Source: CAYSYM01 sp964435115
GTDB taxonomy: Bacteria; Chloroflexota; UBA6077; CF-72
Assembly: GCA_964435115.1 (NCBI GenBank)
Contig: CAYSYM010000004.1
Coordinates: 1-64,000 of the forward strand
Direction: 5' to 3'
Length of the DNA stretch: 64,000 nt
The first letter of the stretch is position 1. Each line of letters starts with the position of its first letter. This document shows, piece by piece, positions 52,400 to 60,842 of the stretch. Below the pieces are notes generated by a model. The model was not told the origin of the DNA. It saw only the letters and a list, made by a program, of their open reading frames with translations, and searched no databases. The position numbers and the translations under genes are program-made.

Positions 52400-52948
52400 C
52401 TACTGGAACAGCTCGGCGACACGCACGCGGAAGTCCGGGAGGACCGCGCCACCCCCGAGCTCATCCTGCTCCTTGAGCAGCCGCGCTGTGCGGTCGGCCT
52501 GGTAGACGGCAACCGTCCGCTGCTGTGGGTAGATCAGCCAGACGAGCTGCACCCCGGTGTCCAGGTACAGCAGCGCCTTCTCGTGCACCTCGCTCGCGCG
52601 GTCCGACGGCGAGACCACTTCGACCACGAGGTCAGGCGCCAGGCTCGCGAAGCCGCGCTGCTCAGCTTCGGGTGGCACGCGGTCGGCGCGCACGAACGCC
52701 GCGTCGGGCGCCAGGACGGTGTCCGGATCCCGCTCCAGCAGGAACCCGGTCTCGGCAGCGAGCACGACTCCCAGGCGGTGCTCTCGGACATGCTGGTGCA
52801 GACGCGTACCGATCTCACTGGCGATCTTCCCGTGGGTGAACCCGGCAGGGGCCACGCGGCGCAGCTCTCCTCGGACAAGGTCGTAGCGGTACCCATCGTC
52901 CGGCAGCGCCGCCAGCTCGTCCGCGGTCAGGAGCCTGGTGACGGCCAT
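52400..52948 (-). CDS. Uma2-family (DUF820) PD-(D/E)XK nuclease-like protein
   Basis: A 182-residue protein of the Uma2 family, common in cyanobacteria and Chloroflexota. It shows the expected RYDLVRGELRRVAPAGFTHGKI N-terminus, then PDAAFV (Asp) and DLVVEVVSPSDRASEVHEKALLYLDTGVQLVWLIYPQQRTV (Glu and the following core). The fold is that of restriction endonucleases, but biological function is unknown. The start is ATG 52948, with GGAGGG 8 nt upstream. Convergent with murJ. Confidence 0.9.
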   Translation of the reverse strand: MAVTRLLTADELAALPDDGYRYDLVRGELRRVAPAGFTHGKIASEIGTRLHQHVREHRLGVVLAAETGFLLERDPDTVLAPDAAFVRADRVPPEAEQRGFASLAPDLVVEVVSPSDRASEVHEKALLYLDTGVQLVWLIYPQQRTVAVYQADRTARLLKEQDELGGGAVLPDFRVRVAELFQ

Positions 52949-53080
52949 GGTGCACGCCCTCCGCGGCTCAAGGGTAGCGCATTGGTGCGCGTGCTCAGCG
53001 AGTGGGCTGCGCCTGGGCACGCATCGGCGCTGGGCCGTCGTCCGTGCCGAACCCCTCTCTCAGGGAGAAGCGCGCCGCGT

Positions 53081-54481
53081 TCAGCGCGCCCCGTAGATGA
53101 GGTTGGGCAGCCAGGAAGCGAGCTGAGGGAAGAGGAACAGCACCACCAGGGCCGCCACCTGGATAGCCATGAAGGGCATCATGCCGGCGAAGATCTGGTT
53201 CAGCGTCACGTGCTTGGGCGCTACGCCCTTGAGGTAGAACGCCGACATCGCCACCGGTGGCGAGAGGAAGGCCGTCTGCAGGTTGATGGCCACCATGATG
53301 CCGAAGAACAGCGGGTCGATCTGGAACCGCTGGACGAGGGGCAGGAACAGCGGCATGAAGATGACGATGATCTCCGTCCACTCGAGCGGCCAGCCGAGCA
53401 GGAAGATGACGGCCAGGGCCAGCCACAGGAACTGGACGTCGGTCAGGCCGAGGCCCAGCACGAACCGCTCGATGACCGCCGAGCCGCCGAGCCGCGCGAA
53501 GACGGCCGCGAAGAGACTCGACCCCACGAACAGCCAGCCCACCATCGCCGAGGTACGGATGGTGAGGAAGACTGATTCTTTCAGGTTGGGGAAGCTCAGC
53601 TTGCGGTAGGCGGCGGCCAGGATGAGGCCGCCGAGTGCGCCGAGGGCTGCGGCCTCGCTGGGCGTCGCCAGCCCGGCGAGGATCGACCCGAGCACGGCCA
53701 GGATGAGCGCGGTGATCGGGAGGAACGAGGTGAGGAGACCCACGGCCACCTGGCCGAGCGGGACCGTCCGCTCCTCCTTCGGCAGTGTGGGCCCGAGCGA
53801 CGGGTTCAGGTTGACCCGGACGACGATGTACACGAGGTAGAGCAGCGCCAGCATCAGGCCCGGGAGGAACGCGCCGGCGTATAGCCGGGGTACTGAGACG
53901 CCCGCCGTTGCGCCGTAGAGGATGAGCAGCACACTGGGCGGGATGAGGATGCCGAGCGTCCCGCCGGCGGCGATGACCCCCGTGGACAGCTTGATGTCGT
54001 ACTTAGAGCGCAGCATGGCGGGCAGCGCCAGCAGGCCCATGAGCGTGACCGACGCGCCGACGATGCCCGTCGCGGTGGCGAAAATGGTGCACGTGGCGAG
54101 TGTGGCGATGGCCAGCGACCCGCGGACCGGCCCCATGGCGAGCTGGATGCTGCGGAAGAGGCGGTCCAGGATGCCGGCGCGCTCCACGATGTAGCCCATG
54201 AAGATGAACAGCGGCACCGAGATGAGCACGTCATTCGTCATCACGGCGAAGGTGCGCTGCACCAGCAGGTCGAAGACCAGTCGGGCCTGGTCGGGGTTGA
54301 AGATCACCGAGAGGACGCCGAAGTCGACCAGGAGCGCGTTGGGACCGTAGACGCCCAGTCCGAAGCCGAGGTACCCGAAAATCACGCCCAGCGCCATGAG
54401 CGTGAACGCCGTCGGGAAGCCGAGCATGATCGCGACGACCAGGAGCGCCAGCATGGCGAGGCCGAACGTCTCCTGGGTCAC
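53081..54481 (-). CDS. dctM: TRAP transporter large permease DctM
   Basis: The 12-helix sodium-driven transport subunit, 466 residues. Typical motifs are MLGFPTAFTLMALGVIFGYLG, VPLFIFMGYIVERAGILDRLFRSI, ATATGIVGASVTLMGLLALPAML, GVIAAGGTLGILIPPSVLLILYG and LLGWPLEWTEIIVIFMPLFLP. The long loop fits the large-acidic or keto-acid type subfamily. The start is GTG 54481, in a GTGA overlap with the dctQ stop. Confidence 0.93.
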   Translation of the reverse strand: MTQETFGLAMLALLVVAIMLGFPTAFTLMALGVIFGYLGFGLGVYGPNALLVDFGVLSVIFNPDQARLVFDLLVQRTFAVMTNDVLISVPLFIFMGYIVERAGILDRLFRSIQLAMGPVRGSLAIATLATCTIFATATGIVGASVTLMGLLALPAMLRSKYDIKLSTGVIAAGGTLGILIPPSVLLILYGATAGVSVPRLYAGAFLPGLMLALLYLVYIVVRVNLNPSLGPTLPKEERTVPLGQVAVGLLTSFLPITALILAVLGSILAGLATPSEAAALGALGGLILAAAYRKLSFPNLKESVFLTIRTSAMVGWLFVGSSLFAAVFARLGGSAVIERFVLGLGLTDVQFLWLALAVIFLLGWPLEWTEIIVIFMPLFLPLVQRFQIDPLFFGIMVAINLQTAFLSPPVAMSAFYLKGVAPKHVTLNQIFAGMMPFMAIQVAALVVLFLFPQLASWLPNLIYGAR

Positions 54482-55041
54482 AGCGCCTCCTCCCGGGCGA
54501 GGCGCGTCTCCGTCTCTTCGACGTCGGCCAGCCGCCGTGGCCAGGCGCCGACGTGGAGCGCCTGGATGGTGCGGACCACCTCGGCGATCCCCTGGACGAG
54601 CAGGGCGAGTCCGGCGAGGGGAATCACGTACTTGAACGGCCAGATGATCGGCCCGTTCGGCGTCACGGTGGAGCGCTCGTTGAGGAGGCGGGAGGCCTCA
54701 GCGAACTGGAAGCCGGACCAGACCAGGGCGAGGACGCCCGGGAAGAAGAACAGGAGGTACAGGATGAGGTCGAGCGACGCCTGGACCCGCACCGGGAAGG
54801 TGCGGTAGAGCATGTCGCCGCGCACCATGGCGTTGCGGGAGAGCGTGTAGGCGCCGCCCAGCATGAACAGCGTGCCGTACAGCATGTAGCTGGTGTCATA
54901 GGCCCACTGGTTCGAGGCACCGAGGAACTTGCGTGTCAGGATGTCGTAACTCGTCACCAGCGTGAGCAGCAGGATGGACCAGGCGAACGTCTTGCCGATC
55001 CAGGCGCTCAGGTGGTCGACCAGGAGGAGGTATCGCGTCAC
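54478..55041 (-). CDS. dctQ: TRAP transporter small permease DctQ
   Basis: The four-helix small subunit, 187 residues. Hydrophobic segments lie at about 20-37, 50-66, 88-108 and 137-155. SYDILTRKFLGASNQWAYDTSYMLYGTLFMLGGAYTLSRNAMVRGDMLYRTFP is a clear DctQ signature. The start is GTG 55041, with GGGAG 7 nt upstream. It lies downstream of dctP, separated by a 36-bp palindrome. Confidence 0.9.
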   Translation of the reverse strand: MTRYLLLVDHLSAWIGKTFAWSILLLTLVTSYDILTRKFLGASNQWAYDTSYMLYGTLFMLGGAYTLSRNAMVRGDMLYRTFPVRVQASLDLILYLLFFFPGVLALVWSGFQFAEASRLLNERSTVTPNGPIIWPFKYVIPLAGLALLVQGIAEVVRTIQALHVGAWPRRLADVEETETRLAREEAL

Positions 55042-55070
55042 TGGGCGGCTCCCGTGTCCGGCGCTGCCGA

Positions 55071-55106
55071 CGTGAAGGGCGCCCTGGCGCCAGGGCGCCC
55101 TTCACG
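55071..55106 (-). terminator. 36-bp perfect palindrome between dctP and dctQ
   Basis: Arms of 18 bp (CGTGAAGGGCGCCCTGGC and its exact complement) meet at 55088/55089. In RNA this makes an exceptionally stable hairpin just after the binding-protein gene. No U tract is present. It most likely stabilises the dctP message and lowers expression of dctQM; cruciform or protein-binding roles are possible. Confidence 0.7.
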
Positions 55107-55135
55107 GTCCGCCGGCCCGGCGTACCGAGGTGGGG

Positions 55136-56371
55136 TCAGGCGCGGAACTTGTAGTACTGAAGTGCGATCGAGTTGTCGACCATGATCTCGTCGCGCAGAG
55201 GCACCACGCGCGCGGCCCAGTCCTGCTGGGACTTGACCACTTTGGCGAAGAACGGGTCGGCCGACTCCTTCTGGATGATCTGGTCCCAGGCCTTGAGCTG
55301 GGCTTCGAGGATCGACCGCGGGGTCTTGATCACCTTGACGCCCTGCTGCTCCTTCATCTCCTTCAGGTCGGTGCTGTTGCGGTCGAGCATGCGCCAGGTG
55401 AAGTCGGCGGACTCGGCGATGGAGGCGTACTTGAGGATGGCCTTGAGGTCGGCCGGCAAGGCGTCGTAGCGCTGCTTGTTGAAGAGGACTTCCAGGAACT
55501 CGGTGGCCTGGTGGTACGAGCCGACCATCAAGGTCTTGCGCACGTCCGGGAAGCCGAGGAGGCGGTCAGAGGAGGGGTTGTTGAACTCGGCCGCGTCGAT
55601 CACGCCGCGCTCGAGCGCGGGCACGATCTCGCCGCCCGGGATGGCCTGGACGGTGGCGCCCAGGATCTGGAAGAGATCCTGCGACATGCCGACGGTGCGG
55701 TACTTCAGACCCTTCAGGTCGTCCGCGCTCTTGACCTCGTCGCGGAACCAGCCGAGGGGCTGCGTTGGCATGGGGCCGTTGAAGAACGACTGCACGTTGA
55801 GGTTCAGGGTCTTCTGGATCAGCTCGTTGTACAGCTCCTGGCCGCCGCCGTAGTAGATCCAGCCCAGGAGCATCTCGGCGTCCATGCCGAAGGATGGGCC
55901 GGTGCCGAAGAGGCTGGCGGCCTTGTTCTTGCCGAACCAGTAGGCGGCGACGCCGTGGCCGCCGTCCAGGACGCCCTGGTGCACGGCGTCGATGAGCTGG
56001 AAGGCTGGCACCACCGCCCCGGCGGGCAGGACATCGATCTTCAAGCGGCCGCCGGCCATCTCCTCGACCTTCTTGCCCCAGGCGACGAAGGTGTCGTGGA
56101 AGATGTCCTTGGTCGGCCAGGTGCTCTGCATCTTCAGCGTGATCGTCTGGCCGCCGACCTGTGCGACGGGCGCGGCTGCCGGCGCTGCAGCGGCCGCGGG
56201 TGCCGCGGCGGTGGGCTGGGCGGCGCTGGCGGGCTTGGCCTCCGCGGGCTTCTGGGTGGGCGCGGCGGGCGCGGGCTGCGCGCAGGCGCTCAGGACGCCG
56301 GCGCCGGCTCCAATGGACAACAGGCCGAGGAATCGACGACGCGTCTGTAGGAACTTGGCGAGACTAGCCAT
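55136..56371 (-). CDS. dctP: TRAP transporter substrate-binding protein DctP, Tat lipoprotein
   Basis: The solute receptor of the TRAP system, 411 residues. The N-terminus has a twin-arginine motif (RRRFLGLL, 11-18) and a lipobox (LSAC, Cys30), so it should be exported folded and then lipid-anchored. An Ala/Pro-rich linker (31-85) precedes the domain. PAGAVVPAFQLIDAVHQGVLDGGHGVAAYWFGKN and FGMDAEMLLGWIYYGGGQELYNELIQ resemble the TakP alpha-keto-acid group; the actual ligand is inferred. The start is ATG 56371, with GGGGGAG 6 nt upstream. Confidence 0.92.
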   Translation of the reverse strand: MASLAKFLQTRRRFLGLLSIGAGAGVLSACAQPAPAAPTQKPAEAKPASAAQPTAAAPAAAAAPAAAPVAQVGGQTITLKMQSTWPTKDIFHDTFVAWGKKVEEMAGGRLKIDVLPAGAVVPAFQLIDAVHQGVLDGGHGVAAYWFGKNKAASLFGTGPSFGMDAEMLLGWIYYGGGQELYNELIQKTLNLNVQSFFNGPMPTQPLGWFRDEVKSADDLKGLKYRTVGMSQDLFQILGATVQAIPGGEIVPALERGVIDAAEFNNPSSDRLLGFPDVRKTLMVGSYHQATEFLEVLFNKQRYDALPADLKAILKYASIAESADFTWRMLDRNSTDLKEMKEQQGVKVIKTPRSILEAQLKAWDQIIQKESADPFFAKVVKSQQDWAARVVPLRDEIMVDNSIALQYYKFRA

Positions 56372-56408
56372 GGCAACTCCCCCTGCGTCAGTAGTGGATG
56401 CGGTTGCC

Positions 56409-56460
56409 ATGAAACCCGCGCCGCGGCAATCTGTCAAGTGGACCAGCGGACCAGTGGTCC
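56409..56460 (-). promoter_or_regulatory. dctPQM promoter with GGACCA operator-like half-sites
   Basis: On the minus strand a perfect TTGACA (56437-56432) is followed after 17 nt by TTTCAT (56414-56409). Next to the -35 on its upstream side lie three half-sites in plus-strand order: GGACCA (56440-56445), GGACCA (56448-56453) and TGGTCC (56455-56460). The last two form a perfect 6-bp palindrome around one base. This is a likely regulator site for the TRAP operon. Confidence 0.6.
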
Positions 56461-56590
56461 CGGCCAGGATCGCTCCCAGGCCCGTCGGCACGGCCGGGGG
56501 GCTCGGGCACCATCGCCGTCACCCGCCGCGTACCTCCACTTCTAGGGTGACGGATTGACCCTGAGCAGCGCGGCGGTTCCGCCACGCGCG

Positions 56591-57781
56591 TCAGCCTGGT
56601 GGCGCCTGCCCCGTGGCACCGGGCGGAGCGCCCGCCGCCGTCTGTTCGGATCTCGCCTGGGCGTTCCTCAGCTCGTCCAACACCACGGAGATCGCTGCCG
56701 CCACAGGCACGGCCACAATGGCCCCCGGAATGCCCAGGAGCTGGCCGCCGACGAGGAGTGACAGCACCACGGCGAGCGGGTGAAGCTGCACTGCGCGCTC
56801 CATGATCTTGGGCACCAGCAGGTTGTTCTCCACCTGCTGGACGGCAATGTACAGCGCCAGGGTCAGGAGGCCGAGCAGGGGCGACTGGGACAACGCAACC
56901 GCCACGGCGGGCACGGCAGAGAGCACGGGCCCCACGATGGGGATGACCTCGCCCACCGCCGCGACGAGCGCCAGCAGGACGGCGCCGGGCACACCGAGCA
57001 CCGTGAGGCCCACGAATGTCACCACGCCAACCGCGCCACTGAGCGCGAGCTGGCCCAGCAGCCAGCCACCCATTCGCTCGCCCATGCGATCGGTGACGCG
57101 CCGCAGGTGGGCGCGCCGCTTCGGCGCGGCGAAGGACAGGAAGTACTCGCGGATGCGGGGCCCGTCCACGATCAGGTACAGCGTGATCAGGAGGAGCACG
57201 AAGGTGGAGAGGATGCCGGTGAAGATCGAGAGGGCGAACCGCGCCACGACCAGCGCCTGGGACGCGAGCGCACCCACCTGGCTGCCCAGCCCGCGCACCT
57301 GCTCGACGAGCTGCTGGTCGAGCCGAGGGAGGAACGGGAAGCGCTCCTGGAGCTCGACCAGCCACTGAGTCGCGCGTTCCCCGTACCCGGGTGCCTGCAC
57401 CAGCGCCTGGTTGATCTCTTCGAGCACCGGCGGCACCACCAGGACGCCGAACAGGACGAGCAGCAGGATGAAACCCAGGTAGATCAGCAGCACCGAGACG
57501 ACCCGCGGCATGCCCGTGCGGTACAGACGCTCCACCAGAGGGTGCAGGCCAGAGGCGAGAATCACCGCGAGCACGACCTCCAGCACGACGCCACGCAGCG
57601 TGACGAGGAGCCACAGCGCGACGACGGTCGCCACGGCGACCGCCACGATCCGGCCGGCGAGCCCCCAGGGATCGACGCCCGACGCTGCAAGCGGAGGGAG
57701 CGCTCGCTCCTCGCGCGGCGGCGCCTCGGCAGGGGAGGCCGCGGGATCGCTGCCGGTGGAGGTGGCGTCCTCAGGGCTCAT
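56591..57781 (-). CDS. AI-2E family (DUF20) membrane permease
   Basis: A 396-residue polytopic protein of the AI-2E/PerM family with about eight membrane segments and the conserved LITLYLIVDGPRIREYFLSF, GWLLGQLALSGAVGVVTFVGLTVLGVPGAVLLALVAAVGEVIPIVGP and VQQVENNLLVPKIMERAVQLHPLAVVLSLLVGGQLLGIPGAIVAVP motifs. Family members export signals or sodium; the substrate here is unknown. The start is ATG 57781, without a clear ribosome site. It follows hisIE on the same strand after 120 bp. Confidence 0.9.
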   Translation of the reverse strand: MSPEDATSTGSDPAASPAEAPPREERALPPLAASGVDPWGLAGRIVAVAVATVVALWLLVTLRGVVLEVVLAVILASGLHPLVERLYRTGMPRVVSVLLIYLGFILLLVLFGVLVVPPVLEEINQALVQAPGYGERATQWLVELQERFPFLPRLDQQLVEQVRGLGSQVGALASQALVVARFALSIFTGILSTFVLLLITLYLIVDGPRIREYFLSFAAPKRRAHLRRVTDRMGERMGGWLLGQLALSGAVGVVTFVGLTVLGVPGAVLLALVAAVGEVIPIVGPVLSAVPAVAVALSQSPLLGLLTLALYIAVQQVENNLLVPKIMERAVQLHPLAVVLSLLVGGQLLGIPGAIVAVPVAAAISVVLDELRNAQARSEQTAAGAPPGATGQAPPG

Positions 57782-57901
57782 CGGCGCTGCCCGGTCGGGC
57801 CGCGAGCACCGGCGCCCCGCGCGGAAGCGTGGCGCTCACCGGTCCATCGCCAGCGGGGTGCACCCGAGATGAGGCCCGGCCGGGGTACGTGGCCGTGGAG
57901 C

Positions 57902-58525
57902 TCAGCCCTTCCGGCGCCGGCGTAGCTCATTCCAGACGTCCTCCGGCGCCATGCCCTGTTGCGCGAGCAGGATGAAGGTGTGGAACCACAGGTCGGCGAT
58001 CTCATGCGCCAGCTCGTCTCGGTTGGCGTTCTTCGCGGCGATGACGACCTCGGCGGCCTCTTCGCCCACCTTCCTCGCAATGCGATCGACTCCCTCGGCG
58101 AAGAGGCGGGCCACGTAGGACTCGGCAGGGTCGCCGGACGTCTGCCGGGCGCGGATGGTGGCGAAGAGCTCGGCCGCCGCCTCGCCGTTCGTCGCGCCCC
58201 GCGACGCGCCGTCGAGGGGTTCGTGAAAGCAGCTCCGCTGGCCGGTATGGCAGGTGGGCCCGGCCGGCTCGCACAGGTACACCAGCGCGTCGCCGTCGCA
58301 GTCTACCCGCACCCCCTTCACGTGCAGCACGTTCCCGCTGGTTTCGCCCTTCTGCCAGAGCCGCTGTCGGCTGCGGCTGTAGAACCAGGCTCGCCCGGTG
58401 CGCAGCGTGCGCTCCACCGCGTCCTGATTCGCGAAGCCGACCATAAGGATCTCGCCGGACACGTGGTGCTGCACCACCACGACCACCAGCCCGTCCTGGC
58501 CGTAGCGCAGGTCGGCTGGGGTCAT
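57902..58525 (-). CDS. hisIE: bifunctional phosphoribosyl-AMP cyclohydrolase / phosphoribosyl-ATP pyrophosphohydrolase
   Basis: Carries out steps two and three of histidine synthesis. It has 207 residues. HisI domain (about 1-105): VGFANQDAVERTLRTGRAWFYSRSRQRLWQKGETSGN, DCDGDALVYLCE and the zinc cysteines in PTCHTGQRSCF. HisE domain (about 118-207): ESYVARLFAEGVDRIARKVGEEAAEVVIAAKN and ELAHEIADLWFHTFILL. ATG 58525 overlaps the hisF stop as ATGA. Confidence 0.96.
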   Translation of the reverse strand: MTPADLRYGQDGLVVVVVQHHVSGEILMVGFANQDAVERTLRTGRAWFYSRSRQRLWQKGETSGNVLHVKGVRVDCDGDALVYLCEPAGPTCHTGQRSCFHEPLDGASRGATNGEAAAELFATIRARQTSGDPAESYVARLFAEGVDRIARKVGEEAAEVVIAAKNANRDELAHEIADLWFHTFILLAQQGMAPEDVWNELRRRRKG

Positions 58526-59304
58526 CGCACCGGTACGGGCGCGGGCAGGCGCACCGGGATCCCGCGATCCGCCAGGTAGCGTTTCGTCTCGCCCACGGTG
58601 TAGTCGCCGTAGTGGAACATGCTCGCGGCGAGCGCCGCGTCGGCTCGCCCGTCGGTCAGGACACGGCGCAGGTCCTCGGGGGTGTTCGCCCCACCGCTGG
58701 CGACCACCGGCACCGGCACCGCCTCCGCGATCAGGCGCGTCAGCCGCAGCTCGTAGCCCTGCCGCGTCCCGTCGGCGTCGATGCTGTTGAGCACGAGCTC
58801 GCCCGCGCCGAGCGCCACACCTCGCGTTGCCCATTCCAGCGCTTCCAGGCCGGTCGGCCGTCGGCCACCGTGGGTGACCACCTCGTAGCGGCCACGCGCG
58901 CTGTTCCAGACCACGTCTATCGAGAGCACGATGCACTGCGACCCGAAGCGGTCGGCGCCAGCGGCGATGATGGACGGGTTCAGGACGGCCTGGGTGTTGA
59001 GGCTCACCTTGTCCGCACCCGCCCGCAGCATGGCCTTCACGTCGTCCGCGCTCTTCACGCCGCCGCCGACCGTGAGGGGGATGAAGACCTCGGCGGCGGT
59101 GCGCTCCAGCACGTCGAGGATCAGGCCGCGGCCCTCGGCCGACGCGGTGATGTCGTAGAAGACCAGCTCGTCCGCGCCCTGGCGGTTGTACTCCGCGGCC
59201 AGCTCGACGGGGTCTCCGACGACGCGATCGGCCGAGAACCGGACCCCGCGGATCACCCTGCCCCGGTCGACATCGAGGCAGGGAATGATGCGCCTGGTCA
59301 GCAC
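58522..59304 (-). CDS. hisF: imidazole glycerol phosphate synthase, cyclase subunit
   Basis: Takes ammonia from HisH to form imidazole glycerol phosphate and AICAR. It has 260 residues of the (beta/alpha)8 fold: RIIPCLDVDRGRVIRGV (catalytic Asp in CLD), LVFYDITAS, LTVGGGVKSADD, VSLNTQAVLNP, ELVLNSIDADGTRQGYE (second catalytic Asp) and PVVASGGANTPEDL. The start is GTG 59304 (MLTRRIIPCLDV in family style), overlapping the hisA end by 7 bp; the frame open further upstream is hisA antiphase noise. Confidence 0.96.
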   Translation of the reverse strand: MLTRRIIPCLDVDRGRVIRGVRFSADRVVGDPVELAAEYNRQGADELVFYDITASAEGRGLILDVLERTAAEVFIPLTVGGGVKSADDVKAMLRAGADKVSLNTQAVLNPSIIAAGADRFGSQCIVLSIDVVWNSARGRYEVVTHGGRRPTGLEALEWATRGVALGAGELVLNSIDADGTRQGYELRLTRLIAEAVPVPVVASGGANTPEDLRRVLTDGRADAALAASMFHYGDYTVGETKRYLADRGIPVRLPAPVPVR

Positions 59305-60050
59305 GCCGCGGCCTCGGCGCCGCGGGCTGCCGCGAGCAGATCGGCCAGCCGCACCCGGCCGTCGTACAGCGCCCGGCCGACGATCGCGCCCTCCGCGCCC
59401 GCGGTGGCGAGATCGCGGACGTGCGCCACCTGGGAGACGCCGCCACTGGCGAGCACGCGCAGCCGGCCGTCGCCGGCGACCTGCCGCACCGCCCCCACGT
59501 TGGGCCCGGCCAGCGTACCGTCGCGGCCGATGTCGGTGAGCAGCACCCGCGCCACCCCGGCGTCGGCCAGTGACGCGCAGAAGGTCCGCGCGTCGAGGTC
59601 GGTCGTCTCGAGCCAGCCCCGGGTGGCCACCCGTCCATCGCGCGCGTCCACGCCAACCACCACGCGCTCGGCCGAGAGGGGGTCCAGCCACTCCCTCAGC
59701 CGGTGGCGGGCGTCGACCGCGGCGGTCCCGAGCACGACGCGCTCCGCCCCTTCGTCCAGCAGCGCCCGGGCCGCTTCGAGCGTCCGGATCCCGCCGCCCA
59801 CCTGCACCGGGATCGAGACGGCGCGCACGAGGCGCGCGATCAGCGCCGCGTTCGGGCGCGTCCCCTCGCGGGCGCCGTCAAGGTCCACCACGTGCAGGCG
59901 CTCCGCGCCCTCCGCCTCCCAGCGGCATGCCACCGCCACCGGATCGTCGCCGTAGACCGTCTCGCGCTCGTAGTTGCCCTGGAGCAAACGCACGCAGCGG
60001 CCAGCCCGAATGTCAAGGGCTGGAATGAGCTGGAAGGCGCTGCCCGTCAT
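59298..60050 (-). CDS. hisA: phosphoribosyl-formimino-AICAR-phosphate isomerase
   Basis: An Amadori isomerase of histidine synthesis, 250 residues, (beta/alpha)8 fold: LIPALDIRAGRCVRLLQG (catalytic Asp), LHVVDLDGAREG, PVQVGGGIRTLE, VVVGVDARDGRVATRGW and LLTDIGRDGTLAGPN (second Asp). Unlike actinobacterial PriA there is a separate histidine context only, so bifunctionality is not assumed. ATG 60050 has AGGGAG 9 nt upstream. A 123-bp spacer with a small hairpin (60133-60149) separates it from hisH. Confidence 0.95.
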   Translation of the reverse strand: MTGSAFQLIPALDIRAGRCVRLLQGNYERETVYGDDPVAVACRWEAEGAERLHVVDLDGAREGTRPNAALIARLVRAVSIPVQVGGGIRTLEAARALLDEGAERVVLGTAAVDARHRLREWLDPLSAERVVVGVDARDGRVATRGWLETTDLDARTFCASLADAGVARVLLTDIGRDGTLAGPNVGAVRQVAGDGRLRVLASGGVSQVAHVRDLATAGAEGAIVGRALYDGRVRLADLLAAARGAEAAAC

Positions 60051-60173
60051 GAGCCTTCGCTCCCTGGCCCGCTCGGCGGACAGGCGCGGCCCGGCACATG
60101 GGCCAGAGGTGGCTCCAATCCTCTCGAGCTGTGGCCCACGTGCTGGGCCATGCAGGAGCTGAGCCAGCCGCGC

Positions 60174-60842
60174 TCAGCGGCTGGCGCTCGCGGGCTGGCG
60201 GTTGGCGACCTGCCTGGCGAAGTTGGCATACAGGCGCAAGCCGAGGCCGGCGCTCTTCTCCGGGTGGAACTGCACGGCCGTGAGGTGCGCCTGGGCCACG
60301 ACAGCCGGGAAGTCTACCCCGTACCGCGTGACCCCGACGACCACTGATGGGTCCTCGGGCTCGGCGTAGTACGAGTGGACGAAGTAGAAGTGCCTCTCGT
60401 CGGGAACACCCTCGAGCAGCGGGTGGGCCCGCACGAACCGCACGGTGTTCCAGCCCATGTGAGGGACTTTCAGACCCGCCGCTCCCGCCACGGGGAACCG
60501 CTTCACCGTCCCGCGTATGATTCCCAGGCAGTCGACTCCCCCGCCCTCGTCGCTCCTGTCGAACAGGACCTGGAGGCCCACGCAGACACCCAGGAACGGG
60601 CGGTTGGAAGCCGCGTAGTCGCGCAGCGGGCCCACCAGGTCGCGCGCCGCCAGCGCCTTCATGGCGTCGTTCGCGGATCCGACGCCAGGCAGGACCAGCC
60701 CATCGGCACGTGCGATCGTGGCAGGGTCGTCGGCCACGATGGGCCGCTGGCCGACGGCCTCGAGCGCACGCGTTACGCTGCGCAGGTTGCCGGCGCCGTA
60801 GTCGACCACCACGATCGCCAGGTCAGGCGGGGACTTCAGCAC
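60174..60842 (-). CDS. hisH: imidazole glycerol phosphate synthase, glutaminase subunit
   Basis: Supplies ammonia to HisF. It has 222 residues: VVVDYGAGNLRSV, LPGVGSANDAM, nucleophile Cys87 in LGVCVGLQVLF, VPHMGWNTV, FYFVHSYY and the His/Glu pair in AVQFHPEKS. The start is GTG 60842, overlapping the prfB end by 20 bp, with GGAG 9 nt upstream. Confidence 0.95.
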   Translation of the reverse strand: MLKSPPDLAIVVVDYGAGNLRSVTRALEAVGQRPIVADDPATIARADGLVLPGVGSANDAMKALAARDLVGPLRDYAASNRPFLGVCVGLQVLFDRSDEGGGVDCLGIIRGTVKRFPVAGAAGLKVPHMGWNTVRFVRAHPLLEGVPDERHFYFVHSYYAEPEDPSVVVGVTRYGVDFPAVVAQAHLTAVQFHPEKSAGLGLRLYANFARQVANRQPASASR

